Shown in pieces: positions 14,672-23,638 of a stretch of DNA of 31,414 bases; the first letter of the stretch is position 1, and each line of letters begins with the position of its first letter. The position numbers and the translations under genes are program-made. Under the pieces are notes generated by a model. The model was given only the letters and a program-made list of their open reading frames with translations. It was not told where the DNA came from and did no database searches. Source of the stretch: an uncultured Collinsella sp. (GTDB lineage: Bacteria > Actinomycetota > Coriobacteriia > Coriobacteriales > Coriobacteriaceae); NCBI GenBank assembly GCA_902470915.1, contig CABRIB010000011.1, positions 1-31,414 of the forward strand, in the 5' to 3' direction.

Positions 14672-17600
14672 ATGGCGTTGCTAGTAGGACTGGACGTAGG
14701 GTCGACGACGACCAAAGTTTACGCGATGCACGAGGATATGACCGAGGCGTGGTGGGGATATCGCCGCCACGGGGCGTGTCAGACAGCGAGCGTGCGCGCC
14801 ATGCTCGGCGAGCTCGCCGAGCGCTTTCCCCATGAGTCACTGCGCGTTGCGGTGACCGGCTCGGGTGCGCGCGATATCGCGACCGCGCTGGGCGCCTCGT
14901 ACGTTCAGGAGGTGGTCGCCAACGCGCTCGCGATCAGCAGGTTCTATCCGCAGACGCGCTGCGCCATCGAGCTGGGCGGCCAAGACGCCAAGATGATCTT
15001 CTTCCGCACCAACGATAAGGGAGACATCGAGGTTGCCGACATGCGCATGAACGGCTCGTGCGCAGGCGGTACCGGTGCATTTATCGACGAGATGGCAAAG
15101 CTCATGGGGGTCGGCACCGAATCGGGCGAGTTCGAGCAGCTCGCAAGCCGGGGAACGACCGTCCACGAGGTCTCGGGCCGCTGCGGCGTGTACGCAAAGA
15201 CCGATATCCAGCCGCTGCTCAACGAGGGCATTCCTACCACCGACCTGGCGCTTTCGGCGCTTCACGCGGTCGCCCGCCAAACGATCGGCGGTCTGGCCCA
15301 GGGTATCGACATCGAGCCGCCGGTAATCTTCGAGGGCGGTACGCTCGCCTACAACCCCACACTGGTCCGCGTGTTCCGGGAGCAACTGAATCTATCGGAC
15401 GATCAGGTTATCGTCCCGCGCGATCCGCAGATCATGGTCGCGCGCGGTGCCGCCCTGTCGCTGACCGACATGTTCGCATCGTCCCAACCGATCGACCTTC
15501 CCGACGCTTTTGTCCGGCTGGATAAGCTCGAGACGGTCGCGCCCGCAAGCGGGGAGGGACGTCTTGCCCAGCCCTTTTTTGCCACACCTGCCGAGCAGGC
15601 GGATTTTACGGCACGCCATGGCAAAGAGACGCCGGCAAAGGGTCCGGATGCGTATGCGCCCGGAGAGACGGTGCGTGTGGCGCTCGGTATCGATTCGGGG
15701 AGCACGACGACCAAGTTCGCCCTGGTCGATGAGGCGGGTGAGCTTGTCGATTCGTTCTACGCGTCTAATAACGGCAGACCGCTCGACGTCGCCCAACAGG
15801 GTCTTGTCAGCTTGAAGAACCGCTGGGAGACAGCGGGAGTCACGCTTGCGATCGATGCCGTGGGCACCACGGGATACGGCGAGGAGCTTTTCGCGCGCGC
15901 GTTCCACGCCGACTACCATACGGTCGAGACGGTCGCGCACGCCCGCGCCGCGTGCGCATGCGTTCCCGATGCGACCTTCGTGCTCGACATCGGCGGACAG
16001 GATATGAAGGCCATCTGGCTCAACCACGGCGTGCTGACCGATATCGTCGTCAACGAGGCGTGCTCTGCGGGCTGCGGCTCGTTCCTCGAGGGTTTTGCCA
16101 AAAACCTCGGAATAGCCGTTGAGGATATCGCGACCGAGGCATTTTCGTCCAAAGCCCCCGCCGTTCTCGGCAGCCGCTGCACGGTGTTCATGAACAGCAG
16201 CGTCGTTTCCGAGCAGCGGCGCGGTAAGGGTCCGGGCGACATCATGGCCGGTCTCTGCCGTTCGATTATCGAGAACGTGTTCACCAAGGTCATTCGCGTT
16301 TCAAATCTCAACCGTCTGGGCGACAAAGTCGTCGTCCAGGGCGGCACGTTCCGAAACGACGCGGTGCTGCGCGCATTCGAGCAGTATCTGGGCAAACCCG
16401 TCACGCGTGCGCCCCACCCGGGGCTGATGGGCGCTATCGGTATCGCCCTGCTCGCGCGCGAGGAATGCCGCAAGGGCGACGCCGGCACGTCGTTTATCGG
16501 GCTCGATGCCGTGGAGCGCTTCGAGCATCGCGAGTTCGGCGACGTTACCTGCCGTCGGTGCAACAACCGCTGCCAGCGCGCGGTCGTGGCATTTGGCGAC
16601 GGCTCGCTTTACGTCACGGGCAATCGCTGCCCGCGCGGCGGCGCCATCTCATGGGATGAGCTCGTGCGCGAGGTTCCCGCGGCGGAGGAGCTGCGTCCGC
16701 AGGGTGCTTGCGAGGCACAGGCACCCGGCACGGGGCGCGACCGGACCGCGGCTGCCCCCAATCTCTTTGTCGACCGCGAGAAGCTGCTGTTCGAGTCGTA
16801 CCCCACGGTTCCCGTCAGCGGGGGGCGCGATGTCACGATCGGCATTCCCCGTGTGCTCGAGTTCTGGGACACCATGCCGTTCTGGTCGACGTTCTTCAGC
16901 ACGCTCGGCTTTAAGGTGCGCGTCTCGGGACGCAGCACCAAGGCGATGTACGAGCGCGGTCTGGCGCACGTCACATCCGACACCGTGTGCTTCCCGGCCA
17001 AGCTCGTCCACGGGCACATCCGCAATCTCGTCGACGCCGGCGTCGACCGCATCTTCATGCCCATCATCACGACGGTGCCCACCGAAAACACCGCCTCTAC
17101 CAGCGAGTGGATGTGCGCCGTCGTAAAGGGATACCCCTACGTGATGCGCAATTCCGATAACCCGGAGGAGCGTTTCGGCGTTCCGTTCGATACGCCGCTG
17201 TTCCACTGGTACGACGAGGGCGACCGAAACCGCCAGCTCAAGGCGTGGTGCAAGGAGACCTTCGATATCGATGCCGACCTGGTTGCCAAGGCGACCGAGC
17301 AGGCGGACCGCGCGCAGGAGACGTTTGAGAACCAGCTGCAGCTGCGCGGCAGGCAGGTGCTCGAGAACGTGCACGAGGACGGCGGCTACGCGGTGGTGAT
17401 CGCTTCGCGCCCGTACCACAACGACCCGCTGGTCAACCACGGGCTGCCCAAGCTCTTCTCTGAGCGCGGCATCCCCGTGCTGACGCCCGATGCGGTGCCG
17501 GGGGTCTGCAACGTCGATCTTTCCAACAGCCGCATCGACATCGTGAACAACTATCATGCGCGCATACTGTCGTGCGCGGTCATCGTCGCATCGACGCCCG

Positions 17601-19111
17601 AGCTCGAGCTCGTGCAGATGGGCAGCTTCGGCTGCGGCCACGATGCGTATCTCACCGACGAGATCGCGCGCATGATGGGCGAGATGGGCTCCAAGGTTCC
17701 GATGATGATCAAGCTCGATGAGAGCGACGTCGCCGGTCCCATGGGCATTCGCGTGCGTTCGTTTATCGAGTCGGTCAACCGTCGTCGCGCGGAGGAGCGT
17801 GCCGAGGGCGCCCGGGTGCACGCGGTCCATCCGCTCGACGACCCGTATAAGGTCAAGTACACCAAGCGCGACCGGCACGACAAGATCGCGCTGGTCCCCA
17901 ACACCTCCCATGCGTTCTGCAGGCTCATGACCGCGGCGATGCGCAATCAGGGCGTGCGCGCCGAGGCCCTTGATATCGGGCGCGAGGATGCCATCCGCCT
18001 GGGCAAACGCTATGTGCACAACGACATCTGCTTCCCCGCGCAAATCGTGATCGGCGAGGCGCTCGCGGCACTCGAGAGCGGTAAGTACGACCCGCACGAC
18101 GTCGCCGTGGTGACTGGCAAGTATATCGGCGACTGCCGCCTGACGCACTACATGCCCCTGCTGCGCCGCGCGCTCGACGACGCGGGATACGACTATGTCC
18201 CGGTGCTCACCAACGACGACGTCGATGCCCACAATGCGCATCCGGGCTTCAAGCTCGGCCTTGGCCCGAGCATCCAGATCGCCTACGGTCTTCCCATGAT
18301 CGATGCCCTCGAGGCCATGCTTAGGCGCATCCGTCCCTACGAGCTCGAGAAGGGCGCGGCGGACGCTGCGTTCGACCGCGCGCTCGATGAGGTTATCGAG
18401 GGCATGGAGCGCTCCGGGCTGAGAGGCCAGGCGACGGGCTTCAAACGCGCGCTTGCGATCATGGACGCCGTTCCGTACGACCGCTCGAACCCGCATCCGA
18501 CCGTTCTCATCGTGGGCGAGTACCTGCTCAATTTCCATCTCGGCGCCAACCACGAGATCGAGCGCTACCTCGAGGACAACGGGCTCGAGGTCATCGAGGC
18601 GCGCATGACCGACGTGATCCGCAAGACCTATTTCTACAAGCATGCGCAGTCGCGCGAGTTCCACGTCGACCTGTCGCTGCCCGAAAAGGCCTGGTACGCC
18701 ACGGCGGACAACCTGTTCGAGCTCGCGCACGACCGTTGCGACCGCCTGGGCGCGGCGAGCCCGCTCTACGAGCCGCCGACGCGCATGCCCGAGCTCGTGC
18801 GCGCGAGCGATAAGATCCTGCACCATACGTTCGATGCGGGCGAGGGCGTGCTGATTCCGGCGGAGATTCTCGAGCACGCCAAGCGCGGCTGCCGCAACTT
18901 CGTGATCCTGCAGCCGTTCGGGTGTCTGCCCAACCATGTCGTGGGGCGCGGGCTCATCCATGCGCTCAAGGAGCAGTATCCCACGGCGCAGTTCCTGCCG
19001 CTCGACTACGATCCCGACGTGAGCTTCGCCAACGTGGAGAACCGTCTTCAGATGCTCATCATGAACGCCAAGGCGCAGGGGTGCGGTGAGGCGCATGGCG
19101 AGACCGCGTAA
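14672..19111 (+). CDS. Giant fused acyl-CoA dehydratase activase / 2-hydroxyacyl-CoA dehydratase-like protein
   Basis: A 1479-residue cytosolic Fe-S protein joining parts that are separate in classical 2-hydroxyglutaryl-CoA dehydratase. Two BadF/HgdC-type ASKHA ATPase domains come first: GLDVGSTTTK at 6-15 and a second GIDSGSTTTKFALVD near 340. Each carries the cysteine pair that holds the activator [4Fe-4S] cluster: C130 in GSCAGGTGAF with C171, and C464 in NEACSAGCGSF with C503. A four-cysteine cluster follows (C627, C630, C634, C653). From about 724 come DUF2229 and dehydratase-like regions with two related segments, DTVCFPAKLVHGH (C773) and NDICFPAQIVIGE (C1120), plus C988, C1155 and C1418 in conserved-looking motifs. 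The family uses ATP to drive low-potential electron transfer. The substrate is unknown. The ATG follows GGAG. Confidence 0.9.
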   Translation: MALLVGLDVGSTTTKVYAMHEDMTEAWWGYRRHGACQTASVRAMLGELAERFPHESLRVAVTGSGARDIATALGASYVQEVVANALAISRFYPQTRCAIELGGQDAKMIFFRTNDKGDIEVADMRMNGSCAGGTGAFIDEMAKLMGVGTESGEFEQLASRGTTVHEVSGRCGVYAKTDIQPLLNEGIPTTDLALSALHAVARQTIGGLAQGIDIEPPVIFEGGTLAYNPTLVRVFREQLNLSDDQVIVPRDPQIMVARGAALSLTDMFASSQPIDLPDAFVRLDKLETVAPASGEGRLAQPFFATPAEQADFTARHGKETPAKGPDAYAPGETVRVALGIDSGSTTTKFALVDEAGELVDSFYASNNGRPLDVAQQGLVSLKNRWETAGVTLAIDAVGTTGYGEELFARAFHADYHTVETVAHARAACACVPDATFVLDIGGQDMKAIWLNHGVLTDIVVNEACSAGCGSFLEGFAKNLGIAVEDIATEAFSSKAPAVLGSRCTVFMNSSVVSEQRRGKGPGDIMAGLCRSIIENVFTKVIRVSNLNRLGDKVVVQGGTFRNDAVLRAFEQYLGKPVTRAPHPGLMGAIGIALLAREECRKGDAGTSFIGLDAVERFEHREFGDVTCRRCNNRCQRAVVAFGDGSLYVTGNRCPRGGAISWDELVREVPAAEELRPQGACEAQAPGTGRDRTAAAPNLFVDREKLLFESYPTVPVSGGRDVTIGIPRVLEFWDTMPFWSTFFSTLGFKVRVSGRSTKAMYERGLAHVTSDTVCFPAKLVHGHIRNLVDAGVDRIFMPIITTVPTENTASTSEWMCAVVKGYPYVMRNSDNPEERFGVPFDTPLFHWYDEGDRNRQLKAWCKETFDIDADLVAKATEQADRAQETFENQLQLRGRQVLENVHEDGGYAVVIASRPYHNDPLVNHGLPKLFSERGIPVLTPDAVPGVCNVDLSNSRIDIVNNYHARILSCAVIVASTPELELVQMGSFGCGHDAYLTDEIARMMGEMGSKVPMMIKLDESDVAGPMGIRVRSFIESVNRRRAEERAEGARVHAVHPLDDPYKVKYTKRDRHDKIALVPNTSHAFCRLMTAAMRNQGVRAEALDIGREDAIRLGKRYVHNDICFPAQIVIGEALAALESGKYDPHDVAVVTGKYIGDCRLTHYMPLLRRALDDAGYDYVPVLTNDDVDAHNAHPGFKLGLGPSIQIAYGLPMIDALEAMLRRIRPYELEKGAADAAFDRALDEVIEGMERSGLRGQATGFKRALAIMDAVPYDRSNPHPTVLIVGEYLLNFHLGANHEIERYLEDNGLEVIEARMTDVIRKTYFYKHAQSREFHVDLSLPEKAWYATADNLFELAHDRCDRLGAASPLYEPPTRMPELVRASDKILHHTFDAGEGVLIPAEILEHAKRGCRNFVILQPFGCLPNHVVGRGLIHALKEQYPTAQFLPLDYDPDVSFANVENRLQMLIMNAKAQGCGEAHGETA

Positions 19112-19784
19112 GGACGCCGATGCGCCCGATGCACGCACCCGTATCATCGAGGCGTTTTGGGAGCTCATCGAGAACAACAGCATCTTCGAGCTGTCGGTTG
19201 GCGAGGTGACCCGCGCCGCCCAGTGCAATCGCGGAACGTTTTACTACTATTTTCACGATTTCGATGAACTCGTCGCCATCGCCATAGCCCAGCTGCTGCA
19301 GGATAACGAGCTCATCACCGATGCCCTCTGGCATTTTTCGAGCGAGGGCGACCTTTCGGCGTTCGACCGGCGCGACGTCCGCTGCCTGCTGCGGCGCATC
19401 GTCATCACCATGAGGGCGGGTGCCGCCGAGCAGGTCGTGCAGGGCATCCATACGATCATCATCGACCGCGTGAGAGAGATCGTCCACCCCGACGGAGAAG
19501 AGCTCAAGGCAGATTCGAGCTTTGCGGTGGGCTTTCTGGTCTCGGGCATCATGGGCTTTGTGATGGCGGTCGGCTTTGCCCGGGAGGGCGGCGAGGAGAT
19601 AGACCTCGAGCAGCCGGGGGACAGCGCGTGCGCGTACCTGAGGGCGGTCGCCATGCAGACGGTGGAAACGGTCGCGCAAGTCGAGGGCGTCGATACATCC
19701 GAGCTGCTCGAACGCGTCTCCAAGGAGGCCGATGCCTATCGCGCATCGCGTGCGACGAGTCCCGACGTGGTGAAAGACGCCTAG
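19095..19784 (+). CDS. TetR/AcrR family transcriptional regulator
   Basis: A 229-residue TetR-type repressor. The N-terminal helix-turn-helix is clear: RTRIIEAFWELIENN, then SVGEVTRAAQCNRGTFYYYF and HDFDEL (about 15-65). The rest is an all-helical ligand and dimer domain with two hydrophobic stretches (about 140-160). The ATG at 19095 overlaps the end of the dehydratase gene by 17 bases, so the two are co-translated; an in-frame GTG at 19086 is less likely. This tight linkage, and the 21-bp palindrome before the operon, suggest an autoregulated operon whose inducer is a substrate or product of the fused enzyme. The inducer itself cannot be read from the sequence. Confidence 0.9.
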   Translation: MARPRKDADAPDARTRIIEAFWELIENNSIFELSVGEVTRAAQCNRGTFYYYFHDFDELVAIAIAQLLQDNELITDALWHFSSEGDLSAFDRRDVRCLLRRIVITMRAGAAEQVVQGIHTIIIDRVREIVHPDGEELKADSSFAVGFLVSGIMGFVMAVGFAREGGEEIDLEQPGDSACAYLRAVAMQTVETVAQVEGVDTSELLERVSKEADAYRASRATSPDVVKDA

Positions 19785-19809
19785 GGTTTCTCTTGCGGGG
19801 CGCCTGTCG

Positions 19810-19837
19810 CGCATCGCGCGGTGAGTCCCGCGATGCG
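19810..19837 (+). other. Hairpin without U-tract after the TetR gene
   Basis: CGCATCGCG and CGCGATGCG form a perfect 9-bp stem around a 10-base loop. No T-run follows, so termination here is uncertain. Confidence 0.5.
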
Positions 19838-19917
19838 GTCATAACCTGCATTCATGTGAGCCGGGTTTATAGATATTCCTCCAGCTGTTAACATAGACAA
19901 CCTGTGGGTAAAGAGAC

Positions 19918-19945
19918 AAAAGCGCCGCCGACGGGCGGGCGTTTT
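19918..19945 (+). terminator. Possible terminator 32 bases before clpC
   Basis: AAAAGCGCCGCC can pair with GGGCGGGCGTTTT with two single-base bulges, ending in TTTT. No CtsR- or HspR(HAIR)-type operator is visible in the clpC upstream region. Confidence 0.5.
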
Positions 19946-19976
19946 GATTTCGATGAACTCATGTAAGGAAACGAGC

Positions 19977-22619
19977 ATGTTAGATAGATTTACCGATCGA
20001 GCGCGCAAGGTCATGTCGATGGCCAAACAGGAGGCGCTCGATCTGCACTCAAATAAGGTGGGCACCGAGCACCTGCTGCTCGCACTCGCCAAGGAGGACG
20101 AGGGCATCGCTGCCGAGGCGCTGCGCTCGCTTGATATCTCCTACGACGACATCATGGACACTCTCAAGGAGGTCCAGACCACGGTTCCCGAGCCCAGCGA
20201 GGAGACCGAGGCTGCCAAGCTTGCCTTTACGCCGCTCGTCATTAGCGTGATGGAGCGCTCCTTCCGCGTGGCACGTGAGAACAACCAGACCTACGTGTCG
20301 ACCGAGCACTTGCTGATTGGCATCGTCGAAGAGGGTAACGGCATGGCCATGGACATCCTCATGCGCCTGGGTGTGTCGTCCGCCTCCATCAAAAAGGCTA
20401 TCGAGAAACTTACCGCCAAGGACCAGGACAAGAAGCGTCCGCTCGCCGGCGCCGGTGCCGGGCGTCCCGGTGCGGGCCTGCCGTTCTTTAGCGGCTCGGA
20501 CGCGTCGCAGCAAAAGGGGAGCGGCACCGATACGCTTAAGCAGTTCGCCACCAACCTTACGCAGAAGGCGCGCGACGGCGAGCTCGACCCTGTAATTGGT
20601 CGCGAAAAGGAAGTCCAGCGTATGATGGAGATCCTTTCGCGTCGCACCAAGAACAACCCGCTCATTCTGGGCGACCCCGGCGTGGGCAAGACGGCCATCG
20701 TCGAGGGTCTGGCTCAGCAGATTGCAGCTGGCAACGTGCCCGAGAACCTTATGAACCAGAACATCTGGACGCTCGACCTGCCGGGCCTCGTTGCGGGCGC
20801 CAAGTATCGCGGTGAGTTTGAGGAGCGCCTCAAGAACGTGATCCAGGAGGCCACCGAAGCTGACGACGTCATCCTGTTTATTGACGAGATGCACACCATC
20901 ATCGGTGCCGGCTCTGCCGAGGGCTCCATCGACGCGAGCTCCATGCTCAAGCCCGTGCTCGCGCGCGGTGCCTTCCAGATTATCGGCGCCACCACGGCCG
21001 AGGAATTCCGCAAGTACCTCACCAAGGACCCGGCCTTCGAGCGTCGCTTCCAGACCATCGATGTCGAGGAGCCGAGCGTCGAGGACACGGTCAAGATCCT
21101 GACCGCGCTCAAGCCGCGCTACGAGGAGCACCACCATGTGCGCTATACGCAGGGTGCTATCGAGGCCGCCGCGAACCTCTCCGACCGCTACATCCAGGAT
21201 CGCTTCCTGCCCGATAAGGCCATCGACCTCATTGACGAGGCCGGCGCCCGCGCCCGCATCGCCGCCAACCGCGCGCCCGAGCCGGTGCGCGAGGCCGAGC
21301 ATCGCGTGGAGGAGCTTAAGGCCGCCGCGCAGGAGGCCACCGAGAGCGACGACATGAACAAGGCCGCCGAGATCACCGAGCAGCAAAAGGCTGCCGAGAT
21401 TGAGCTCGCCGAGGCCAAGGCTGCCTGGACGGCCGAGCTCGACGCCAGCCCGCTCACCATCGATGTCTCCCAGATTGCCGACATCGTGTCCGTGACCTCG
21501 GGCGTGCCGGTGTCCTCGCTCACCGAGAGCGAGAGCCGCCGCCTGCTGCAGGCCGAAAGCGTGCTCAAGACGCGCATCATCGGTCAGGACGAGGCCGTCG
21601 AGGCCGTTGCCAAGGCCGTGCGCCGCAGCCGCTCGCCGCTCAAGGACCCGCGTCGCCCCGGCGGCAGCTTTATCTTCCTGGGCCCCACCGGCACGGGCAA
21701 AACCGAGCTCGCCAAGACGCTCGCCGAGTATCTCTTTGGCAGCAAGGACGCGCTCATCAGCTTCGATATGTCGGAGTTTGGCAGTGAGTTCGAGGTCTCC
21801 AAGCTCATCGGTAGCCCCCCGGGCTATGTGGGCCACGACGAGGGCGGCCAGCTCACCAAGGCTGTTCGCCGTCACCCGTACTCGGTCGTGCTGTTCGACG
21901 AGATCGAGAAGGCGCACCCCGACATCTTCAATATCCTGCTGCAGGTGCTGGAGGAGGGCCGCCTGACCGATAGCCAGGGCAAGACGGTCGACTTCCGCAA
22001 TACGGTGATCATCATGACGTCCAACGTGGGCGCCCGCGAGATTGCGCAGGATGCGAGCGTTGGCTTTGGCACCACCGGCGAGCAGGGTCTCACGTCGAGT
22101 GAGATCCGTGGTCGCGCGATGGGCGAGCTCAAGCGCCTGTTCCGCCCCGAGCTGCTCAACCGTATCGACGACATTGTGGTGTTCCAGAAGCTCTCGGGCG
22201 AGAATCTCACCAAGATCGCGCACCTGCTGGTGGACGACCTGCGTCAGCGTTTGATTGCCAACGGCATGAACATCAAGCTCACCGATGCGGCCTATGACAA
22301 GATCGTGGCCGAGGGCACCGACCTCACCAACGGTGCGCGTCCGCTGCGCCGTGCTATTCAAAAGCTCATCGAGGACCCGCTGTCCGAGGAGCTTCTGGCC
22401 GGCGAGTGGGGCGAGGGCGATACCGTCCTGTGCGACGTGGCCGATGGCAAGTTTGTCTTTAGCCACGGCACGGGCGAGATCCCGGCACCGCGTCCGGCGG
22501 GCACGCTCGGTGGCGATACCGCTCCGGCGGCACCGCACACCGGCAACGCCGCGCCCGTGAGCGGCGGCGTGACCTCGGGCCCCGGCGGCATGATGCAAGC
22601 CGGTTCCGGCACGCTGTAG
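19977..22619 (+). CDS. clpC: ATP-dependent Clp protease ATP-binding subunit ClpC
   Basis: ClpC is a Hsp100 unfoldase that feeds proteins to ClpP. The 880-residue protein has two Clp_N repeats (about 1-145), AAA1 with Walker A GDPGVGKT (232-239) and Walker B FIDEM (D303-E304), a ClpC-length middle domain with a short coiled coil (about 430-480), and AAA2 with Walker A GPTGTGKT (569-576) and Walker B LFDEIEKAHPD (D641-E642). VGF after the second sensor region is the likely ClpP-docking loop. The C-terminus is an unusual tail of about 45 residues rich in Gly, Pro and Ala. The start at 19977 follows TAAGGAAA. No ctsR, mcsA or mcsB gene lies upstream, and a terminator ends the unit. Confidence 0.95.
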   Translation: MLDRFTDRARKVMSMAKQEALDLHSNKVGTEHLLLALAKEDEGIAAEALRSLDISYDDIMDTLKEVQTTVPEPSEETEAAKLAFTPLVISVMERSFRVARENNQTYVSTEHLLIGIVEEGNGMAMDILMRLGVSSASIKKAIEKLTAKDQDKKRPLAGAGAGRPGAGLPFFSGSDASQQKGSGTDTLKQFATNLTQKARDGELDPVIGREKEVQRMMEILSRRTKNNPLILGDPGVGKTAIVEGLAQQIAAGNVPENLMNQNIWTLDLPGLVAGAKYRGEFEERLKNVIQEATEADDVILFIDEMHTIIGAGSAEGSIDASSMLKPVLARGAFQIIGATTAEEFRKYLTKDPAFERRFQTIDVEEPSVEDTVKILTALKPRYEEHHHVRYTQGAIEAAANLSDRYIQDRFLPDKAIDLIDEAGARARIAANRAPEPVREAEHRVEELKAAAQEATESDDMNKAAEITEQQKAAEIELAEAKAAWTAELDASPLTIDVSQIADIVSVTSGVPVSSLTESESRRLLQAESVLKTRIIGQDEAVEAVAKAVRRSRSPLKDPRRPGGSFIFLGPTGTGKTELAKTLAEYLFGSKDALISFDMSEFGSEFEVSKLIGSPPGYVGHDEGGQLTKAVRRHPYSVVLFDEIEKAHPDIFNILLQVLEEGRLTDSQGKTVDFRNTVIIMTSNVGAREIAQDASVGFGTTGEQGLTSSEIRGRAMGELKRLFRPELLNRIDDIVVFQKLSGENLTKIAHLLVDDLRQRLIANGMNIKLTDAAYDKIVAEGTDLTNGARPLRRAIQKLIEDPLSEELLAGEWGEGDTVLCDVADGKFVFSHGTGEIPAPRPAGTLGGDTAPAAPHTGNAAPVSGGVTSGPGGMMQAGSGTL

Positions 22620-22638
22620 GGCGTAACATAGCTTTGCG

Positions 22639-22670
22639 AAGGGGCACTCCTGTCGGGGCGCCCCTTTTTT
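22639..22670 (+). terminator. Intrinsic terminator after clpC
   Basis: AAGGGGC and GCCCCTT (7 bp) flank a 14-base loop and run into TTTTTT. Confidence 0.82.
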
Positions 22671-22683
22671 ATGAGTAAATGGT

Positions 22684-22712
22684 GCTATACTCGAAATATA
22701 AATATGTATAGC
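22684..22712 (+). promoter_or_regulatory. Toxin-antitoxin promoter and operator
   Basis: A -10 TATACT at 22686-22691 sits in the left arm of an inverted repeat, GCTATAC and GTATAGC (22684-22690 and 22706-22712), with a smaller ATAT-AA-ATAT palindrome inside. The layout suits repression by the antitoxin encoded 14 bases downstream. The -35 is poor. Confidence 0.6.
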
Positions 22713-22725
22713 AGAAGGAGCTAGC

Positions 22726-23094
22726 ATGCCAATATCGGTACTCGACTCACGGCCGGTCCAGATGAATGTGCGCATGGATCGCCAACTCAAAGAGGCTGGG
22801 GACGCCGTGCTGGCGCATATCGGCATGACGCCGTCACAAGCTGTGAGGGAGCTGTGGCAGTACTTGACCGAGAACGGTCATATGCCCGTCGCAAAAAAGA
22901 ATGATGACGAAGTCCTGCCTGACGACATACGATCGAAGGCGAGTTCGTCCCGCGTCTCGGAAGGGGCTGCGTTAATTTCGAATTTTTATGAGCGGTTCTC
23001 GATTCAGAGGCCGAGCCCCGATGAAGCCTTTGATTACGACGAGTTATACGATCAAATGATGAGCGAGAGATTCAGCGATTGGATCGAATTATGA
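22726..23094 (+). CDS. RelB/DinJ-type antitoxin
   Basis: A 122-residue type II antitoxin. The first half reads QMNVRMDRQLKEAGDAVLAH followed by IGMTPSQAVRELWQYL, the ribbon-helix-helix fold of RelB/DinJ antitoxins, which binds DNA and represses the operon. The C-terminal half (about 60-122) is acidic and probably disordered until it wraps the toxin; it is longer than in E. coli DinJ (86 residues). The ATG follows AAGGAG. Its TGA overlaps the toxin ATG as ATGA, the standard coupling in such modules. The partner is a PIN protein, not the RelE-fold toxin usual for this antitoxin class. Confidence 0.85.
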   Translation: MPISVLDSRPVQMNVRMDRQLKEAGDAVLAHIGMTPSQAVRELWQYLTENGHMPVAKKNDDEVLPDDIRSKASSSRVSEGAALISNFYERFSIQRPSPDEAFDYDELYDQMMSERFSDWIEL

Positions 23095-23618
23095 GCGGCG
23101 TCGGAACGAAACGTGTGCTCAAGCTGTTGATCGACACGAACGTCTGGCTAGATTACTTTCTCGCTCGCACGAATGCGACCAGGCCGATAGTCGAGCTCCT
23201 TTCTCGCGCGGCGGAAGCGGAGGATATCGTCCTCTTCTCGTCCTCCCTGTCTGTCAAAGACGTCTATTACATTCTGGGAAGGACGATGAAGGCCGACGCC
23301 CGCCGTGAGGGGGCTCTCACTCCCGAAGCCATCGCCGGTGCCGACGAGACAGCGTGGGCGTGCGTTCGCCTGATTCGGCAAAAGTCGATTATTGCCTCGG
23401 TCGGTGCAGACGAGGTCTTCGACTCCTTTGTGTTCAAGTATCATCACAACGACTTTGAGGACGACCTGATGCTGGGCGTCGCCAATCGCATTGATGCCGA
23501 TTACGTCGTGACAGAGGACAAAAATCTCATCAAACATACCAATGGTGTATGCATTAATGTTCAACAGGCGTTGAAGTTGGTTGAAGGGTCCAACGTCCCT
23601 TCGGCACGGCCCGTCTAA
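23091..23618 (+). CDS. PIN-domain toxin (probable endoribonuclease)
   Basis: A 175-residue PIN-domain protein; VapC-like members cleave tRNA or rRNA in a Mg2+-dependent way. LLIDTNVWLDYF gives the first acidic residue D15, SVKDVYYIL the second (D57), and FEDDLMLGVANRIDADYVVTED the remaining acids (D124/D125 and D143 region). The fold is longer than classical VapC (about 130-140 residues), with an insert at 65-90. The ATG at 23091 overlaps the antitoxin stop, which fixes the start. RNase activity and target are inferred from the family. Confidence 0.85.
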   Translation: MSGVGTKRVLKLLIDTNVWLDYFLARTNATRPIVELLSRAAEAEDIVLFSSSLSVKDVYYILGRTMKADARREGALTPEAIAGADETAWACVRLIRQKSIIASVGADEVFDSFVFKYHHNDFEDDLMLGVANRIDADYVVTEDKNLIKHTNGVCINVQQALKLVEGSNVPSARPV

Positions 23619-23622
23619 CCTG

Positions 23623-23638
23623 CTTTATCTTGATAAAG
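23623..23638. other. Small palindrome in the gap before pepD
   Basis: CTTTATC and GATAAAG pair around TT. It has no T-run. A weak stem (GCCGA / TCGGC) followed by TTTT near 23658-23685 might be the toxin-operon terminator. Otherwise 23639-23766 holds no gene. Confidence 0.3.

Noticed and set aside
16649..19228. 859-codon open frame on the minus strand
   Set aside because: Antisense shadow of the giant dehydratase gene and the start of the TetR gene, with no domain.
20049..22826. 925-codon open frame on the minus strand
   Set aside because: It is fully antisense to clpC, which has every expected motif. The translation is low-complexity and without recognisable family features.
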